From Nostoc sp. LEGE 06077 (lineage in GTDB: Bacteria > Cyanobacteriota > Cyanobacteriia > Cyanobacteriales > Nostocaceae), in contig NZ_JADEWI010000011.1 in NCBI RefSeq assembly GCF_015207705.1, forward strand, positions 1-64,000: 64,000 bases of DNA, written 5' to 3'. The position numbers and the translations under genes were made by a program. The notes beneath the pieces were generated by a model, which saw only the letters and a program-made list of their open reading frames with translations, made no database searches and was not told where the DNA came from. Position 1 is the stretch's first letter. Each line of letters starts with the position of its first letter. This document shows positions 25,252 through 34,903 of the stretch, one piece after another.

Positions 25252-27360
25252 CTAGCTGAAATATCGCATCACAATTGATTCAAGCTGAACTAGGCGAATT
25301 GGCTTCAAAATATAGTCATATTTATCTGATTGCCCTTGGGTTAATTCTGGTAAATCATTTTTCTGCACACCCATGAATACCACCGCCGTATTTTGTGATT
25401 TAGATGCTTGACTTAACGCTAGGAGTAACCTTGTGTCATTACTCTCTAAAAAATGTGTATCTAGTAAAATTAAATTTGGCTGAAAATTTTGCATCTTTTC
25501 CAAAATTTGATCGGCAATATCTATCCATTCAACTTGGTAGCCAATTAGTTGGAGGTAGTCTTGCAAAAATATTCCTATATTTGCTTCTGGTTCAGCAAGT
25601 AAAATCCGTTTTTGATTTAATTGATTAAGAAATGGAGACGATTTATTTACATCTTCATAGATCATATTTATCTCTTTGATTAAATCTACTTGCTCTGGCA
25701 GAAATAACGAGAAACGACTTCCTTCCCCCAATTTTGATTCGACTGTGACATCTCCACCATGTAACCGGGCTAATTTACGTGTCAAGGCTAAACCTAAGCC
25801 TGTACCTTCATACTGGCGATTTAAGCGGCTGTCTAATTGTTTAAATGGTTCAAAGAGAAACTGAAATTGATGACTATCTATACCAATACCCGTATCTGCA
25901 ACAGTAAAGGTAATTCCTTCAGGGACTTTTTTAATTTCTAAACTTACCTGACCTGCTGGCGTAAATTTAATCGCATTAGTCAACAGGTTAATTAACATTT
26001 GTTTGATCCGGCGAATATCCACTTTGCAAGTATCAGCTTGTGGGTCAATTTTGCTGATCAGTGTTAAACCCTTTTCTTTAGCTTGCTCACCTACTGTTGA
26101 AAGAGCATAATTACATAAATCTAATACTGATACCGTTGATAAATGTAATTCTTCTTTACCTGCTTCCACTTTGGATAAATCAAGAATATCGTTAATGATT
26201 GCCAGTAAATTTTCTCCGCTACTATATATACAACTGATATATTCTTGTTGTTTCTCATTTAAAGAACCGACCATTCCTTGTTGCAGCAACTGTGATAAAC
26301 CCATAATTGCATTTAAAGGAGTTCGGAGTTCATGGCTCATTGTGGCTAAAAATTCGTTTTTGGCGCGATTACCTGCTTCTGCGGCTGCTTGAGATGCACG
26401 CAGTTTTAACTCTATTTGTTTGCGCTCAGTAATATCTTCGATAATTGCCAGAAAAAACTCTGGTGTACCATTACTCCCAGGAATCATCGAAATCGAGAGG
26501 TTAGTCCAAACTAACTGACCATTTTTATGGCGAAAATACTTTTCGATTTCAATGCGATCGCGCATTCCTAATATTAGTTGTTTATATACCTCTAAATCTC
26601 CTTTTTGCTGGGAAATGTAATCGATAAAGTATTTACCATAAAGCTCTTCCCGACTGTATCCCAGCATTTGACATAAGGCCGGATTAATATCTACTATCTC
26701 GGCTTTGATATTTGCCAGCCCAATACCAATAGATGAACGCTCAAAAATCGCTCGAAACTGTGCTTCGCTTTTTCTCAGAGCTTCTTGGACAGTATGGCGA
26801 TCGCTGGCTTCAATTGCTAAGGCGACAAAATCGGCAATTGAACTAGCAAAATTTTCTTCCTCTACAGTCCACTGGCGCATTTCGCCAATGTGTTCATGAC
26901 ATACGACTCCTATCACCAGCCCTCCTAGCCAAATTGGTACATCTAGTAATGATGTGATGCCAAATACTCTTAAATAAGATGTGGCTAATTCTTGGGTTCT
27001 ATTGTCATTAATGGCATCATTTATTGCCAGACTGCGCTCTACTTCTAAACTTTGGAAATAATTAGGATAACTTGCTTTTAATAAAGTTTGACCTGATGTG
27101 TGGATTTTTTTCCGACAATCATATAAATTGCTACATTCAATTGCGGTGCGATCTGGACTGTATAACCAGACGCTAACTCGCTCTACAGCCAGCGTATTTG
27201 CTGCTACTTCTGTAATTTCTTGTAATGTTGTCTTGAGATTGTCTGTGTGGAATGTCTTACTCCTGGCCAATTGCACTAGGGATTGGATTTGTTGGCGTTG
27301 CTCGCTTTCCTTGATTGGCACATTTTCTGGTTTACTATCATTCACCACTGCTAACTGCAT
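25252..27360 (-). CDS. Hybrid sensor histidine kinase (GAF-PAS-HisKA-HATPase-REC)
   Basis: Soluble signalling kinase of 702 residues with no membrane segments. A GAF domain spans about 30-195, a PAS/PAC domain about 200-320 (FRAIFERSSIGIGLANI, ITERKQIELKLR), the dimerisation domain follows with His near 341 in MSHELRTPLNAIMG, and the ATPase domain has LTNAIKFT, DTGIGID and GTGLGLAL. A C-terminal receiver (about 590-702) keeps an Asp near 634 in LILLDTHF. However, its acidic pocket reads AEPEANIG rather than the usual DD, so it may be degenerate. The signal is unknown. An NtcA-like sequence lies 65 bases upstream. Confidence 0.9.
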   Translation of the reverse strand: MQLAVVNDSKPENVPIKESEQRQQIQSLVQLARSKTFHTDNLKTTLQEITEVAANTLAVERVSVWLYSPDRTAIECSNLYDCRKKIHTSGQTLLKASYPNYFQSLEVERSLAINDAINDNRTQELATSYLRVFGITSLLDVPIWLGGLVIGVVCHEHIGEMRQWTVEEENFASSIADFVALAIEASDRHTVQEALRKSEAQFRAIFERSSIGIGLANIKAEIVDINPALCQMLGYSREELYGKYFIDYISQQKGDLEVYKQLILGMRDRIEIEKYFRHKNGQLVWTNLSISMIPGSNGTPEFFLAIIEDITERKQIELKLRASQAAAEAGNRAKNEFLATMSHELRTPLNAIMGLSQLLQQGMVGSLNEKQQEYISCIYSSGENLLAIINDILDLSKVEAGKEELHLSTVSVLDLCNYALSTVGEQAKEKGLTLISKIDPQADTCKVDIRRIKQMLINLLTNAIKFTPAGQVSLEIKKVPEGITFTVADTGIGIDSHQFQFLFEPFKQLDSRLNRQYEGTGLGLALTRKLARLHGGDVTVESKLGEGSRFSLFLPEQVDLIKEINMIYEDVNKSSPFLNQLNQKRILLAEPEANIGIFLQDYLQLIGYQVEWIDIADQILEKMQNFQPNLILLDTHFLESNDTRLLLALSQASKSQNTAVVFMGVQKNDLPELTQGQSDKYDYILKPIRLVQLESIVMRYFS

Positions 27361-27925
27361 CTATTACACCTGTTAAGTAATTACCATGTCTAGCGAAGCT
27401 ATCACAGAAACATAACTATCTTGTGTAACTACAATTACTCCACAGGATTTTTCATACCCGGATAGTATATTTTTTTTCATTAAAGTCTTGGATATCAGTG
27501 CAATACCTATCACTAAAATTACATTATTATTAACCTCCACCTTTGGCAATCATCGTGTATATAATTACGTGCGGAATGGCTGTTTGTTAAAAATTTGATG
27601 ATTTCAAGAGAAAATACCATATAGCTATTATGCTATTAATAAGCTCATACACTTTCAAAATTTGCCTTTTTTAGTAAATACTAATGATGCTTACAATCGA
27701 ATACCATAGAAGGTACTAAAATATCATCAGTCTCGAAGAAGATATCTCCTAAAATGAACGGCAAGCAATTGCAAAAATATATTAATTTATGGAACTTTCT
27801 TAAATAGTCAATTTATTTAGTTGATCATACCGATAACAACGTTGGGCATTCTCCTCCAGAAAGATACTTAATTACTTAAAGTTTGTAAAAATTGAACTGT
27901 AAGCAGATGTTCTGGAGATGGCGTA
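27361..27925. other. 565-base divergent intergenic region
   Basis: AT-rich region between the hybrid kinase and the cobalamin-binding-like gene. The only recognisable signals are the NtcA-like site at 27425-27438 and GGAG before the ATG at 27926. I looked for a cobalamin riboswitch before the btuF-like gene and saw none of its conserved boxes. Confidence 0.5.
27425..27438 (-). promoter_or_regulatory. NtcA-like site GTA-N8-TAC upstream of the hybrid kinase
   Basis: A perfect GTA(N8)TAC palindrome. On the minus strand TAGCTT (fits TAN3T) follows after 23 bases, the usual geometry for NtcA-activated promoters, with the kinase start about 65 bases from the site. On the plus strand TAGTAT follows after 24 bases. 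About a dozen or more such 6-base matches are expected by chance in 64 kb, so this is only a candidate. Confidence 0.3.
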
Positions 27926-28852
27926 ATGACTAATAGCAATATCAGGATTGTTTCTTTAATACCAAGTGCAACAGAGATTTTAGCTACACTAGGGTTAGCT
28001 GATGCAATTGTGGGGCGATCGCATGAGTGTGATTACCCTCCAGAAATTAAAAATCTGCCTGTCTGCACAGAAGCCCGTTTTAACACTGATGAGTCTAGCC
28101 GCAATATTCACACTAAAGTTAATGATTTGTTGCAATCGGCACTGAGTATTTATCAAATCAAAACTGATGTTTTAGTGCAGTTACAACCTACACACATTCT
28201 TACTCAAGACCAGTGTGATGTGTGTGCAGTTAGCTTATCAGAAGTTGAAAAGGCTGTGGCGAATTTTGTCTCAACTTCACCAAAAATTATTTCTTTACAG
28301 CCTAATATACTTGAAGATGTTTGGGCTGATATTGAACAAGTTGGTCATATTTTTGACGTAGATTCAGTAAAAATACTGGAAAATTTAGAAGCAAGAGTTA
28401 AAATTACTCAACAAAAAATTCAGGGACTTTCACTCAACGAACTGCCAAAAGTTGCTTGTATTGAGTGGACAGATCCTTTGATGACAGCCGCAAACTGGAT
28501 TCCTGAATTAGTTAACTTGGCTGGCGGACAGTCACTGTTTAGTGTTCCAGGTAAACCTTCGGTGCTATTAGAATGGGATGCACTCATCGCCACCAATCCA
28601 GATGTGATTATATTTATGCCTTGTGGCTTTGATTTAATTCGCACTCGCAAAGAGGCTGAGTTATTAACTCAACGTTCACAATGGCAACAACTTCACGCTA
28701 ATCAAACAGGCAGAGTTTATATTACTGATGGGAATTCTTTCTTCAACCGTCCAGGGCCAAGATTAGTAGATTCTTTGGAAATTCTGGCAGAAATGCTGCA
28801 TCCAGAAATTTTTGACTATGGTTACAAAGGTACAGCTTGGGAAGAATTGTAA
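27926..28852 (+). CDS. BtuF-like cobalamin-binding periplasmic-fold protein
   Basis: A 308-residue protein with the type III substrate-binding fold of BtuF: RIVSLIPSATEILATLGLADAIVGRSHECDYP-type start (seen as RIVSLIPSATEIL and VGRSHECDYPP), LQPTHILTQDQCDVC and the C-terminal ITDGNSFFNRPGPRLVDSLE. It has no signal peptide or lipobox, so it may be cytoplasmic or exported by other means, unlike classical BtuF. No BtuC/BtuD genes are adjacent. Cytosolic proteins of this kind are common in cyanobacteria; their ligand is uncertain. Confidence 0.82.
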   Translation: MTNSNIRIVSLIPSATEILATLGLADAIVGRSHECDYPPEIKNLPVCTEARFNTDESSRNIHTKVNDLLQSALSIYQIKTDVLVQLQPTHILTQDQCDVCAVSLSEVEKAVANFVSTSPKIISLQPNILEDVWADIEQVGHIFDVDSVKILENLEARVKITQQKIQGLSLNELPKVACIEWTDPLMTAANWIPELVNLAGGQSLFSVPGKPSVLLEWDALIATNPDVIIFMPCGFDLIRTRKEAELLTQRSQWQQLHANQTGRVYITDGNSFFNRPGPRLVDSLEILAEMLHPEIFDYGYKGTAWEEL

Positions 28853-28963
28853 AAGTGCTGAATGAGAAGAAGTCAGAATTCAGGAGTCAGAATAAATGAA
28901 AAAAGGAAGCGGTATGTATTTTTCTGGGGAATAAAACCAGTCTATCGCCTCTAGCCCTTTTGC

Positions 28964-29263
28964 TTATTTTTGCTTGGACGCGTTATTTAGCCATTCAATG
29001 AGAGGCCTTAAAGTTCCTGGTAAGGCTGCTTCACTGACAATTACGGTGTGCTGTTTATCGTTGTCTTCTACAGTTAACCTATATTGAAAGCGATCGCTTT
29101 GGGGATTCGGCGCGGGAATTTGTGCTGGTAAGCGAAATAAGTCAGCTGCTTGGACTAATAATGGTAGTTCTTTCGCTTCTTTTGCTGGCAAAGTGCTGGT
29201 ATCAAGGGTGGTTTTTTTAGTTATCCCAGCAAAGCCGCCTGTGCGTTCAAAGGTGATCCGCAT
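28964..29263 (-). CDS. Emfourin-like protease inhibitor
   Basis: A 99-residue protein beginning MRITFERTGGFAGITKKTT and containing RLPAQIPAPN, DRFQYRLTVEDND and HTVIVSEAALPGTLRPLIEWL. These match emfourin, the small protein inhibitor encoded beside protealysin in Serratia, which blocks M4 metallopeptidases. It lies 153 bases downstream of an M4 protease gene on the same strand, as in the known pair. No signal peptide is present, fitting a cytoplasmic inhibitor of an unexported protease. The identification is from remembered family features. Confidence 0.8.
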   Translation of the reverse strand: MRITFERTGGFAGITKKTTLDTSTLPAKEAKELPLLVQAADLFRLPAQIPAPNPQSDRFQYRLTVEDNDKQHTVIVSEAALPGTLRPLIEWLNNASKQK

Positions 29264-29416
29264 TGTTAAGTCTCCGTTGTATACAAAAACTGGGAGAAAA
29301 TGACTATCTTCCCCCAGTTTAGCAACAATGAAAAATACAGTAAAAATTCGGAATGATCAATCATGAATTATGAAACCATTTTTGATTCATGATTCATCAT
29401 TGCTCATTACTATCAG

Positions 29417-30493
29417 CTAAAGCACTCCTACCTTTTGCCAAGCATTCTGCACTGCTTTTTGTTCTAGACCGTCAGTACCGTAAAGTTCACCAGCAACTTG
29501 GATAGTGATATTGGCTGCGGTTTTAAATTGTGCTTGGTTACGCAAGCGATCGCGCAATGCAACATACCAAATTTTCCCAGCTTTTTCCCAAGCATAGCCC
29601 CCAATCTCAACTGCTGCTAAATAAAAAGCATAGTTGGGGATACCGGAATTTATATGCACTCCTGCATTATCTTCCCAGCCAGTAAACTTATTCCGCATGT
29701 GTGCTGGTTGTGGATCTTTGCCCAATACAGCATCATCATAAGCTGTTCCTGGGGCTTTCATCGAGCGAATCCCAATACCCTTAACACCAGGCGCTAAAAG
29801 ACCTTCACCAATAATCCAGTCGGCTTGGTCGGCTGTTTGATTTTTTAGCCTTTGTTTGACTAAGGAACCAAAAACATCGGAAAATGACTCATTTAAAGCC
29901 CCTGGTTCCCCATAATATTGCAAACCCGCTTCGTATTGAGTGACTCCATGTGTTAACTCATGCCCAATAATATCAATACATTTAGTGAAGCGTTGAAATA
30001 GTTCACCGTCGCCATCGCCGTATACCATTTGGTCGCCGTTCCAAAAGGCGTTGTCATATTTAACACCATAATGTACGGTAGAGTCTAAACGCAAACCCTT
30101 ATCATCAATAGAGTTGCGTTCAAAAACTTCATAATATAAGTCATAAGTAGCACCCGCAGCATCGTAAGCTTCATTCACTGCTTCATCAGTACTTGGAGGA
30201 TCACCTTCATGTCGTACTACAGTACCAGGAAGTTGCTGTCCATTCTTCACGTCGTAGATAGTCCGTCGCTTCTCACCAGGGGAAGGAGACAAGAAAATAT
30301 TCCCCACAACATCCCGTCTTCCCCGTAACTGTGCAGAAACATTTAATGTATGAAACGCCCAAGCACGTTGCTGAGGATTACCATTCACAGCTACGTGTTC
30401 CAGCATATGAGGTGGAACAATACAACAGATAGGGCATCTAGTATGCAGTAAATGCTGAAATTTAGAACCAGATGATTTTTTCTTACGAGCCAT
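29417..30493 (-). CDS. M4 family zinc metallopeptidase, protealysin-like
   Basis: A thermolysin-family protease of 358 residues starting at the ATG at 30493 (MARKKKSSG), which has AGGAGA upstream; an in-frame start eight codons earlier lacks one. Catalytic residues are complete: HELTH near residue 178, ALNESFSDVFG with the third zinc ligand, and HINSGIPNYAFYL with the active-site His. The N-terminus is short, with CCIVPPHMLEHVA recalling the PPL motif of the protealysin propeptide. There is no signal peptide or long FTP/PepSY propeptide, so it is a protealysin-like protease. The emfourin-like gene follows. In Serratia protealysin is linked to cleavage of actin and OmpX; the target here is unknown. 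Confidence 0.92.
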   Translation of the reverse strand: MARKKKSSGSKFQHLLHTRCPICCIVPPHMLEHVAVNGNPQQRAWAFHTLNVSAQLRGRRDVVGNIFLSPSPGEKRRTIYDVKNGQQLPGTVVRHEGDPPSTDEAVNEAYDAAGATYDLYYEVFERNSIDDKGLRLDSTVHYGVKYDNAFWNGDQMVYGDGDGELFQRFTKCIDIIGHELTHGVTQYEAGLQYYGEPGALNESFSDVFGSLVKQRLKNQTADQADWIIGEGLLAPGVKGIGIRSMKAPGTAYDDAVLGKDPQPAHMRNKFTGWEDNAGVHINSGIPNYAFYLAAVEIGGYAWEKAGKIWYVALRDRLRNQAQFKTAANITIQVAGELYGTDGLEQKAVQNAWQKVGVL

Positions 30494-31122
30494 ATCAGAT
30501 ATTCTCCTGAAAAACAAACTAAGCGATCGCCAATTTTGGCATTCACTCTACTGTGAACAGAAATCAACTAATTAATGCCAATAAGATAGCCTCTATCTAT
30601 AATTTTGAGTAGCTTTTCTACTAGTTCCTTTTAGATATGTCTGTTCAGCATAGATAGTACGAAGCAAAAAAGCTTAAACCACGTCATTTCAGCCCTAGTG
30701 TTTGCACTAACAATCAAAACTCTTCACAGAACTAGCAAGGCTAAATAATAGTTCCTTTTAAGAAAAATTATGCGCTTTTTTAAATGTCTTTTACAGGATA
30801 TTTCCTAAATATTTTATTAAGCTTTTTTGCCTAACCATAAATTTTTACAGGTTGTTAAAATGGCGATTATCATAATGCAAATAAAATTTAAATTTCTGGT
30901 TTCAATCAGGCATTAAGATACATGTACAAAATAAATGATCTACAGTCGGTAAATAGAACTAACTGGAAATAGTTTATAACCAATTGTTAAGTAAAAGTAT
31001 CGAGAAAATTTATATTAATTTACCTCAGAATTTTGTTACTTATCATGAGTCAAACTAGAAACGCTATATGCACTTTGATGTAGAAATGTTATGACAGTTA
31101 AAACATAAATCTTGACAAATAA
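30494..31122. other. 629-base AT-rich intergenic region
   Basis: Divergent region between the M4 protease and the next gene. No gene, RNA or repeat family is recognised. The promoter of the protease should lie in the first 100-200 bases; I cannot place it. Confidence 0.45.
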
Positions 31123-31545
31123 ATGTCACGTATACCTGATTGGTATTTCACGGTGCTTGGTCTATTTTTTCCTTTACTGACGATATTTGTGTTACATCTT
31201 AACTGGAATCGTCTGGCGAAGCACTATCGCACTTATGAATCACCACCTGCCAACTTCTGGCGGATGCAACATGGTTCTGTGGGTTGGATTTATTACAAAG
31301 GAACTTTGAATGTTGGTGTTAGTCGCCAAGGAATTTATTTGAGTATCTTTCCTTTATTTCGTTTTGGACTACCGTCGTTGTTGATTCCTTGGAGTGCGAT
31401 TAGAAAAATTGAACCGGCTAATAGTTGGTTTGTAGAACGTTTTCGACTTTACCTAAGTATCCCAAAAGTCAAGTTAGTGATTAATAAAGAGATTTTGGAA
31501 CCTGTAAAGGAATATTTAGCAGCACAGGGGTTTGAGTGGATTTAG
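31123..31545 (+). CDS. Conserved-looking membrane-anchored unknown
   Basis: A 140-residue protein with one N-terminal membrane helix (WYFTVLGLFFPLLTIFVLHL) and a cytosolic-type domain with MQHGSVGWIYYKGTLNVGV, GIYLSIFPLFRFGLPSLLIPW and a C-terminal LYLSIPKVKLVINK. The latter resembles a small beta-rich PH-like module with a core Trp-Ser-Ala-Ile turn. I do not recognise a named family. It stands alone. Confidence 0.65.
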   Translation: MSRIPDWYFTVLGLFFPLLTIFVLHLNWNRLAKHYRTYESPPANFWRMQHGSVGWIYYKGTLNVGVSRQGIYLSIFPLFRFGLPSLLIPWSAIRKIEPANSWFVERFRLYLSIPKVKLVINKEILEPVKEYLAAQGFEWI

Positions 31546-31768
31546 AAGTTTGGCAGTATTTTTCGATTTATAGCAGAGGACAGGGTTAAAAGTCTTTTAT
31601 TGTCTAAGTTTTATCACTTACCGATGTTCTAACTAAGTAAGTCGGTGTGAATATTTATGGCTAGGACAAGGTAGGAGGTAGGAGTGAAGAGGGTTTTAGT
31701 ATAGTTAATTTTTCTCCGCATAGTTCGGTTTTTCTGAGTCTTTCTACTTATCTTGGCTACAGCTATAA

Positions 31769-32629
31769 CTAATCGCTAAAAATTACTAAACCAAATTTTT
31801 TCCCAGTTGGACGAAAACCGATACCTTGATATGCTGCTTGGGCTGGGTGATTTTCTTGATTGGTAAATAAGATAGCACGTTCAACACCGTGCGATCGCGC
31901 CTCTAATAATGAGCCAGCTACTACACATTTGGCATAACCTTTGCCGCGTAGTGGTGGCGGTGTCCAGACTCCACCAATCTGCACAATGTCTGGCAGCCAA
32001 GCATTGAAGGTAGTATAAGCTATTGGGGTATCTTTAAATACCAACACCCAGTGTCTAGCTCTAGCTTGTCGTGCTTCCAAGTCACGGCGACAACTTAAAA
32101 TTAAATCAGAGGTTTTAGTGTGTCCTAATGCTTCCACATTAAAGTCAGCAGACCATTGGCTGAGTAAATCAAACTCTTCAGGATAAGGTAATCGACATTC
32201 CACTTCTCCCAATAAAGCTAGAGGGACTTGTAAATTTTGCAATGCTAGAGAAAACAATATCTCGCTTTCATCAAGCTGAGTTGGTCGCTTCACCAGTCCT
32301 AATACTTGCTTAGTCGCCTCAACTTGTGTTGCTGGGCCTGCAATTCCCGAAATCGGGCGATGGGACTGGGCTACCGTTGCTTGCACTACTTCCGTTAGAT
32401 GCACTGGCGCTTGGACTATAAGCATCCCATTCCAATAATGGGCGGCTACTGCAACCATAGTTGCATCGGCGATCGCTGCTACATAAGTTCCTTGAAACCT
32501 TGCACCTTGGTCGAGTAGTCCAGCTTCGCGCCAATTTGAGCGCAAAAACATCGAAGTATCGGCGTGTTGCAACAGGAAGTTTTCGAGGAATGCTTCATCG
32601 CCAGGTTGCAAGGTTTTTAAGGTATACAC
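31769..32629 (-). CDS. GNAT family N-acetyltransferase
   Basis: A 286-residue acetyl-CoA-dependent acetyltransferase. The start is a GTG at 32629 with GGAG upstream. The C-terminal half holds the GNAT core: QIGGVWTPPPLRGKGYAKCV, with the acetyl-CoA loop RGKGYA, and AILFTNQENHPAQAAYQGIGF. The N-terminal half is a degenerate second lobe, as in FR47-like two-domain proteins. Substrate is unknown. Confidence 0.85.
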   Translation of the reverse strand: MYTLKTLQPGDEAFLENFLLQHADTSMFLRSNWREAGLLDQGARFQGTYVAAIADATMVAVAAHYWNGMLIVQAPVHLTEVVQATVAQSHRPISGIAGPATQVEATKQVLGLVKRPTQLDESEILFSLALQNLQVPLALLGEVECRLPYPEEFDLLSQWSADFNVEALGHTKTSDLILSCRRDLEARQARARHWVLVFKDTPIAYTTFNAWLPDIVQIGGVWTPPPLRGKGYAKCVVAGSLLEARSHGVERAILFTNQENHPAQAAYQGIGFRPTGKKFGLVIFSD

Positions 32630-32674
32630 AAAAAACTCCGTTAGTTGAGTTAGATATTTATTTACTGATGAGCA

Positions 32675-34861
32675 TTATTTCAGATAAATCAGTAAATTCA
32701 ATCCGGGAATTGTGCGAGAAAGAGTCCACAAAATAAGCGTAATATAAATTACACCCAAACTCCATTGATACCAAGCAAGCGCAGCAATAATTCCAGGTAA
32801 ATGTTGGTCACGCAACCGAATATCGTTAAAGCCTAGTCGCACTAGATTATTCAGACTAAAGTCATAATAATTCAGCCAATTCCAACGGCGATCGCTCAAC
32901 AATGGCATATATCTTTCCCGAAATGTGGCATTTCTGGGAATCACTGGTAAGCGTCCAATCAATAATCTTAACTGTCGAAAAGTTCCATCTTCTGTGAAGT
33001 AAGAAACATCCATTAAATCGTGATAGCGTCCCTGTTGATAGAGTCGGAATATTAAAGTGATTGGTACAGGGATAATAATAATAAATAAACATCCCAATGT
33101 TAGCCAAGGCTGTTCAGCATTACGGAAGATAGCTAACAAACTAAAAAATTCTACACAGCTAAAACCTAACAATATAGAAACAGTTTCGTAATATGTGGGA
33201 ATAATTGGTACGGGACGAAGACGACGATAACGATCTACTAACCAAAATAGTAACCCGAAGTAAGCGATCGCCACACCACCCACACCAAAAGCTAACCAAA
33301 AATTTGTGCCATAGCCACTTAATAATAATAGGAGAGTTAAAGCGAAGCAACTCCAAGCTTGTAATATCCATCCGCTTAAAGCTAGAGGTTCACCAAAACT
33401 CAAGCGATTGCTGAGTTTATTATATGTTTCTAAATCAATATCTGCTAAAGTTAATAACTCACTGCCGTAACGAAACATTCTCAGAGTACGGCGGTTAGAT
33501 ATTGCTTCTGCTTGCGTAGCCGAAAAACCCAAATTTATCAAACGAGTTATTGATGCACTATTAATATTTGTTCTGAGCAAACTTTGACTTAACTCAATTA
33601 ATCTTAGTCGCTGTTTGGTATACTCTATTTGGTTAGCATCGGCAATTTGCTGTTGCTGACGAAAATTTTGTCCTAAATTCCGCAGAACATTCTGATTACC
33701 AAATAAATTGGGTACACAAAACATTTTACCAATTTGACCAAGATTACCTAATATTTTGGCTTGGTTAGAGTTAAAACTTAAGCCAGGTACATTTAAAAAA
33801 GCAGTTTTAGTAAAACTCGCATCACTAAAATCTGCTAAATTGAGAATACTTGCACCGCGAAGATTTACCGACTGATTAAATTGGGCTTCCCTAAAGCTCA
33901 CAGCTTGTTCAAAAGTTGCTTCTGTCAACAACAGAAACTGATTAAAGTTTGCTTTGGTAAATTGAACTTGATTCGCAAAGCGTACATCAGAAAAATTTAC
34001 ATTCCCTTGCCATTGGACTTTATTAAATTTTGCCAACTGTTTAAACAAACTTTGATTAAAGTTAGCATTCTCTTGAAAAAAACTGCCATGAAAATCAGCA
34101 GTTTCGAGAAATTGCACTTGTTTAAAATTAGCTTTATCAAAAAAAATACTGCCTGAAAAATTACTAGCTTGACGGAACGTAGCATTCATAAAGCTAACCA
34201 AACGGCTAAATCTGGCTTCACTCCAATTTATCGGTTGCAGGAATGTGGCATTTTGGGCATCTACAGACTGGAGAAAGAAAGTATTGAGGAACTGTACTTG
34301 CCCATTAAAGCGAGTATTTACCAGAGTTAAAGTCCCACGAAAAACATTAATTTCACCAGAGGAATTTGCATCCGTTGCCAAAAGTGAACGACAATCTTTA
34401 GAGTTAGGTAAAGCGATCGCTAGTGACTGTAAACAAACTAGACGTAAACTTTCTAATTGTGCTTGTTCAGTAGCAGTAAAAATCGGTGCGATCGCTTGAG
34501 CATATAAAGGTGTGCGTAAACCCAAATCACTACCGACAAAATCTCCCTGAATCACAGAATAACTCAGGTCTAAACCCAAAGGTTTCGCGCCAGCTTTTTG
34601 CAATTCTTTCCGTAGCAACTGATAAAAAGTATCACGAAAACTGCTATTCTCTGGACGCAAATCAATCACCATCTGCCGCAAATCCACAGTTAAATTACCT
34701 TCGCGGAGTGTGGGTTTGCCTAATCTTTCTTGTAATATTTCCAGAGTTAGGGGTGTACGTTCTACTTGCGTCTGTGCAGCTAACACAGGCGAGGGGAGAA
34801 AAAAGCTCAAAAATAAAACGCAGAGGAACACAAGGGCGAAATTCTCAGCGAACCGCTGCAT
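32675..34861 (-). CDS. Pentapeptide-like repeat protein with HhH-like motif and C-terminal membrane domain
   Basis: A 728-residue protein starting at the ATG at 34861 with GAGGGAA upstream; a TTG 14 codons earlier is less likely. Residues 1-30 are a signal peptide (ALVFLCVLFLSFFLPSPVLAA). Residues about 150-370 are repeats of the A(N/D)F/xF pentapeptide type with a five-residue rhythm (NATFLQPINWSEARFSRL, FANQVQFTKANFNQFLLL). Residues about 430-490 resemble a ComEA-like helix-hairpin-helix (INLGFSATQAEAIS, LADIDLETYNKL). The last 230 residues contain about five hydrophobic segments. The combination suggests an exported solenoid tethered to a membrane domain. Function is unknown. It is one base from the end of the dehydrogenase gene. 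Confidence 0.75.
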   Translation of the reverse strand: MQRFAENFALVFLCVLFLSFFLPSPVLAAQTQVERTPLTLEILQERLGKPTLREGNLTVDLRQMVIDLRPENSSFRDTFYQLLRKELQKAGAKPLGLDLSYSVIQGDFVGSDLGLRTPLYAQAIAPIFTATEQAQLESLRLVCLQSLAIALPNSKDCRSLLATDANSSGEINVFRGTLTLVNTRFNGQVQFLNTFFLQSVDAQNATFLQPINWSEARFSRLVSFMNATFRQASNFSGSIFFDKANFKQVQFLETADFHGSFFQENANFNQSLFKQLAKFNKVQWQGNVNFSDVRFANQVQFTKANFNQFLLLTEATFEQAVSFREAQFNQSVNLRGASILNLADFSDASFTKTAFLNVPGLSFNSNQAKILGNLGQIGKMFCVPNLFGNQNVLRNLGQNFRQQQQIADANQIEYTKQRLRLIELSQSLLRTNINSASITRLINLGFSATQAEAISNRRTLRMFRYGSELLTLADIDLETYNKLSNRLSFGEPLALSGWILQAWSCFALTLLLLLSGYGTNFWLAFGVGGVAIAYFGLLFWLVDRYRRLRPVPIIPTYYETVSILLGFSCVEFFSLLAIFRNAEQPWLTLGCLFIIIIPVPITLIFRLYQQGRYHDLMDVSYFTEDGTFRQLRLLIGRLPVIPRNATFRERYMPLLSDRRWNWLNYYDFSLNNLVRLGFNDIRLRDQHLPGIIAALAWYQWSLGVIYITLILWTLSRTIPGLNLLIYLK

Positions 34862-34903
34862 TTCCCTCAGCGTATCTTGGCGTTGAAAAAATAACTTATT
34901 CAA

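Noticed and set aside
27441-27925. Cobalamin riboswitch before the BtuF-like gene
   Set aside because: None of the conserved B12-box sequence or a matching set of stems could be found by eye.
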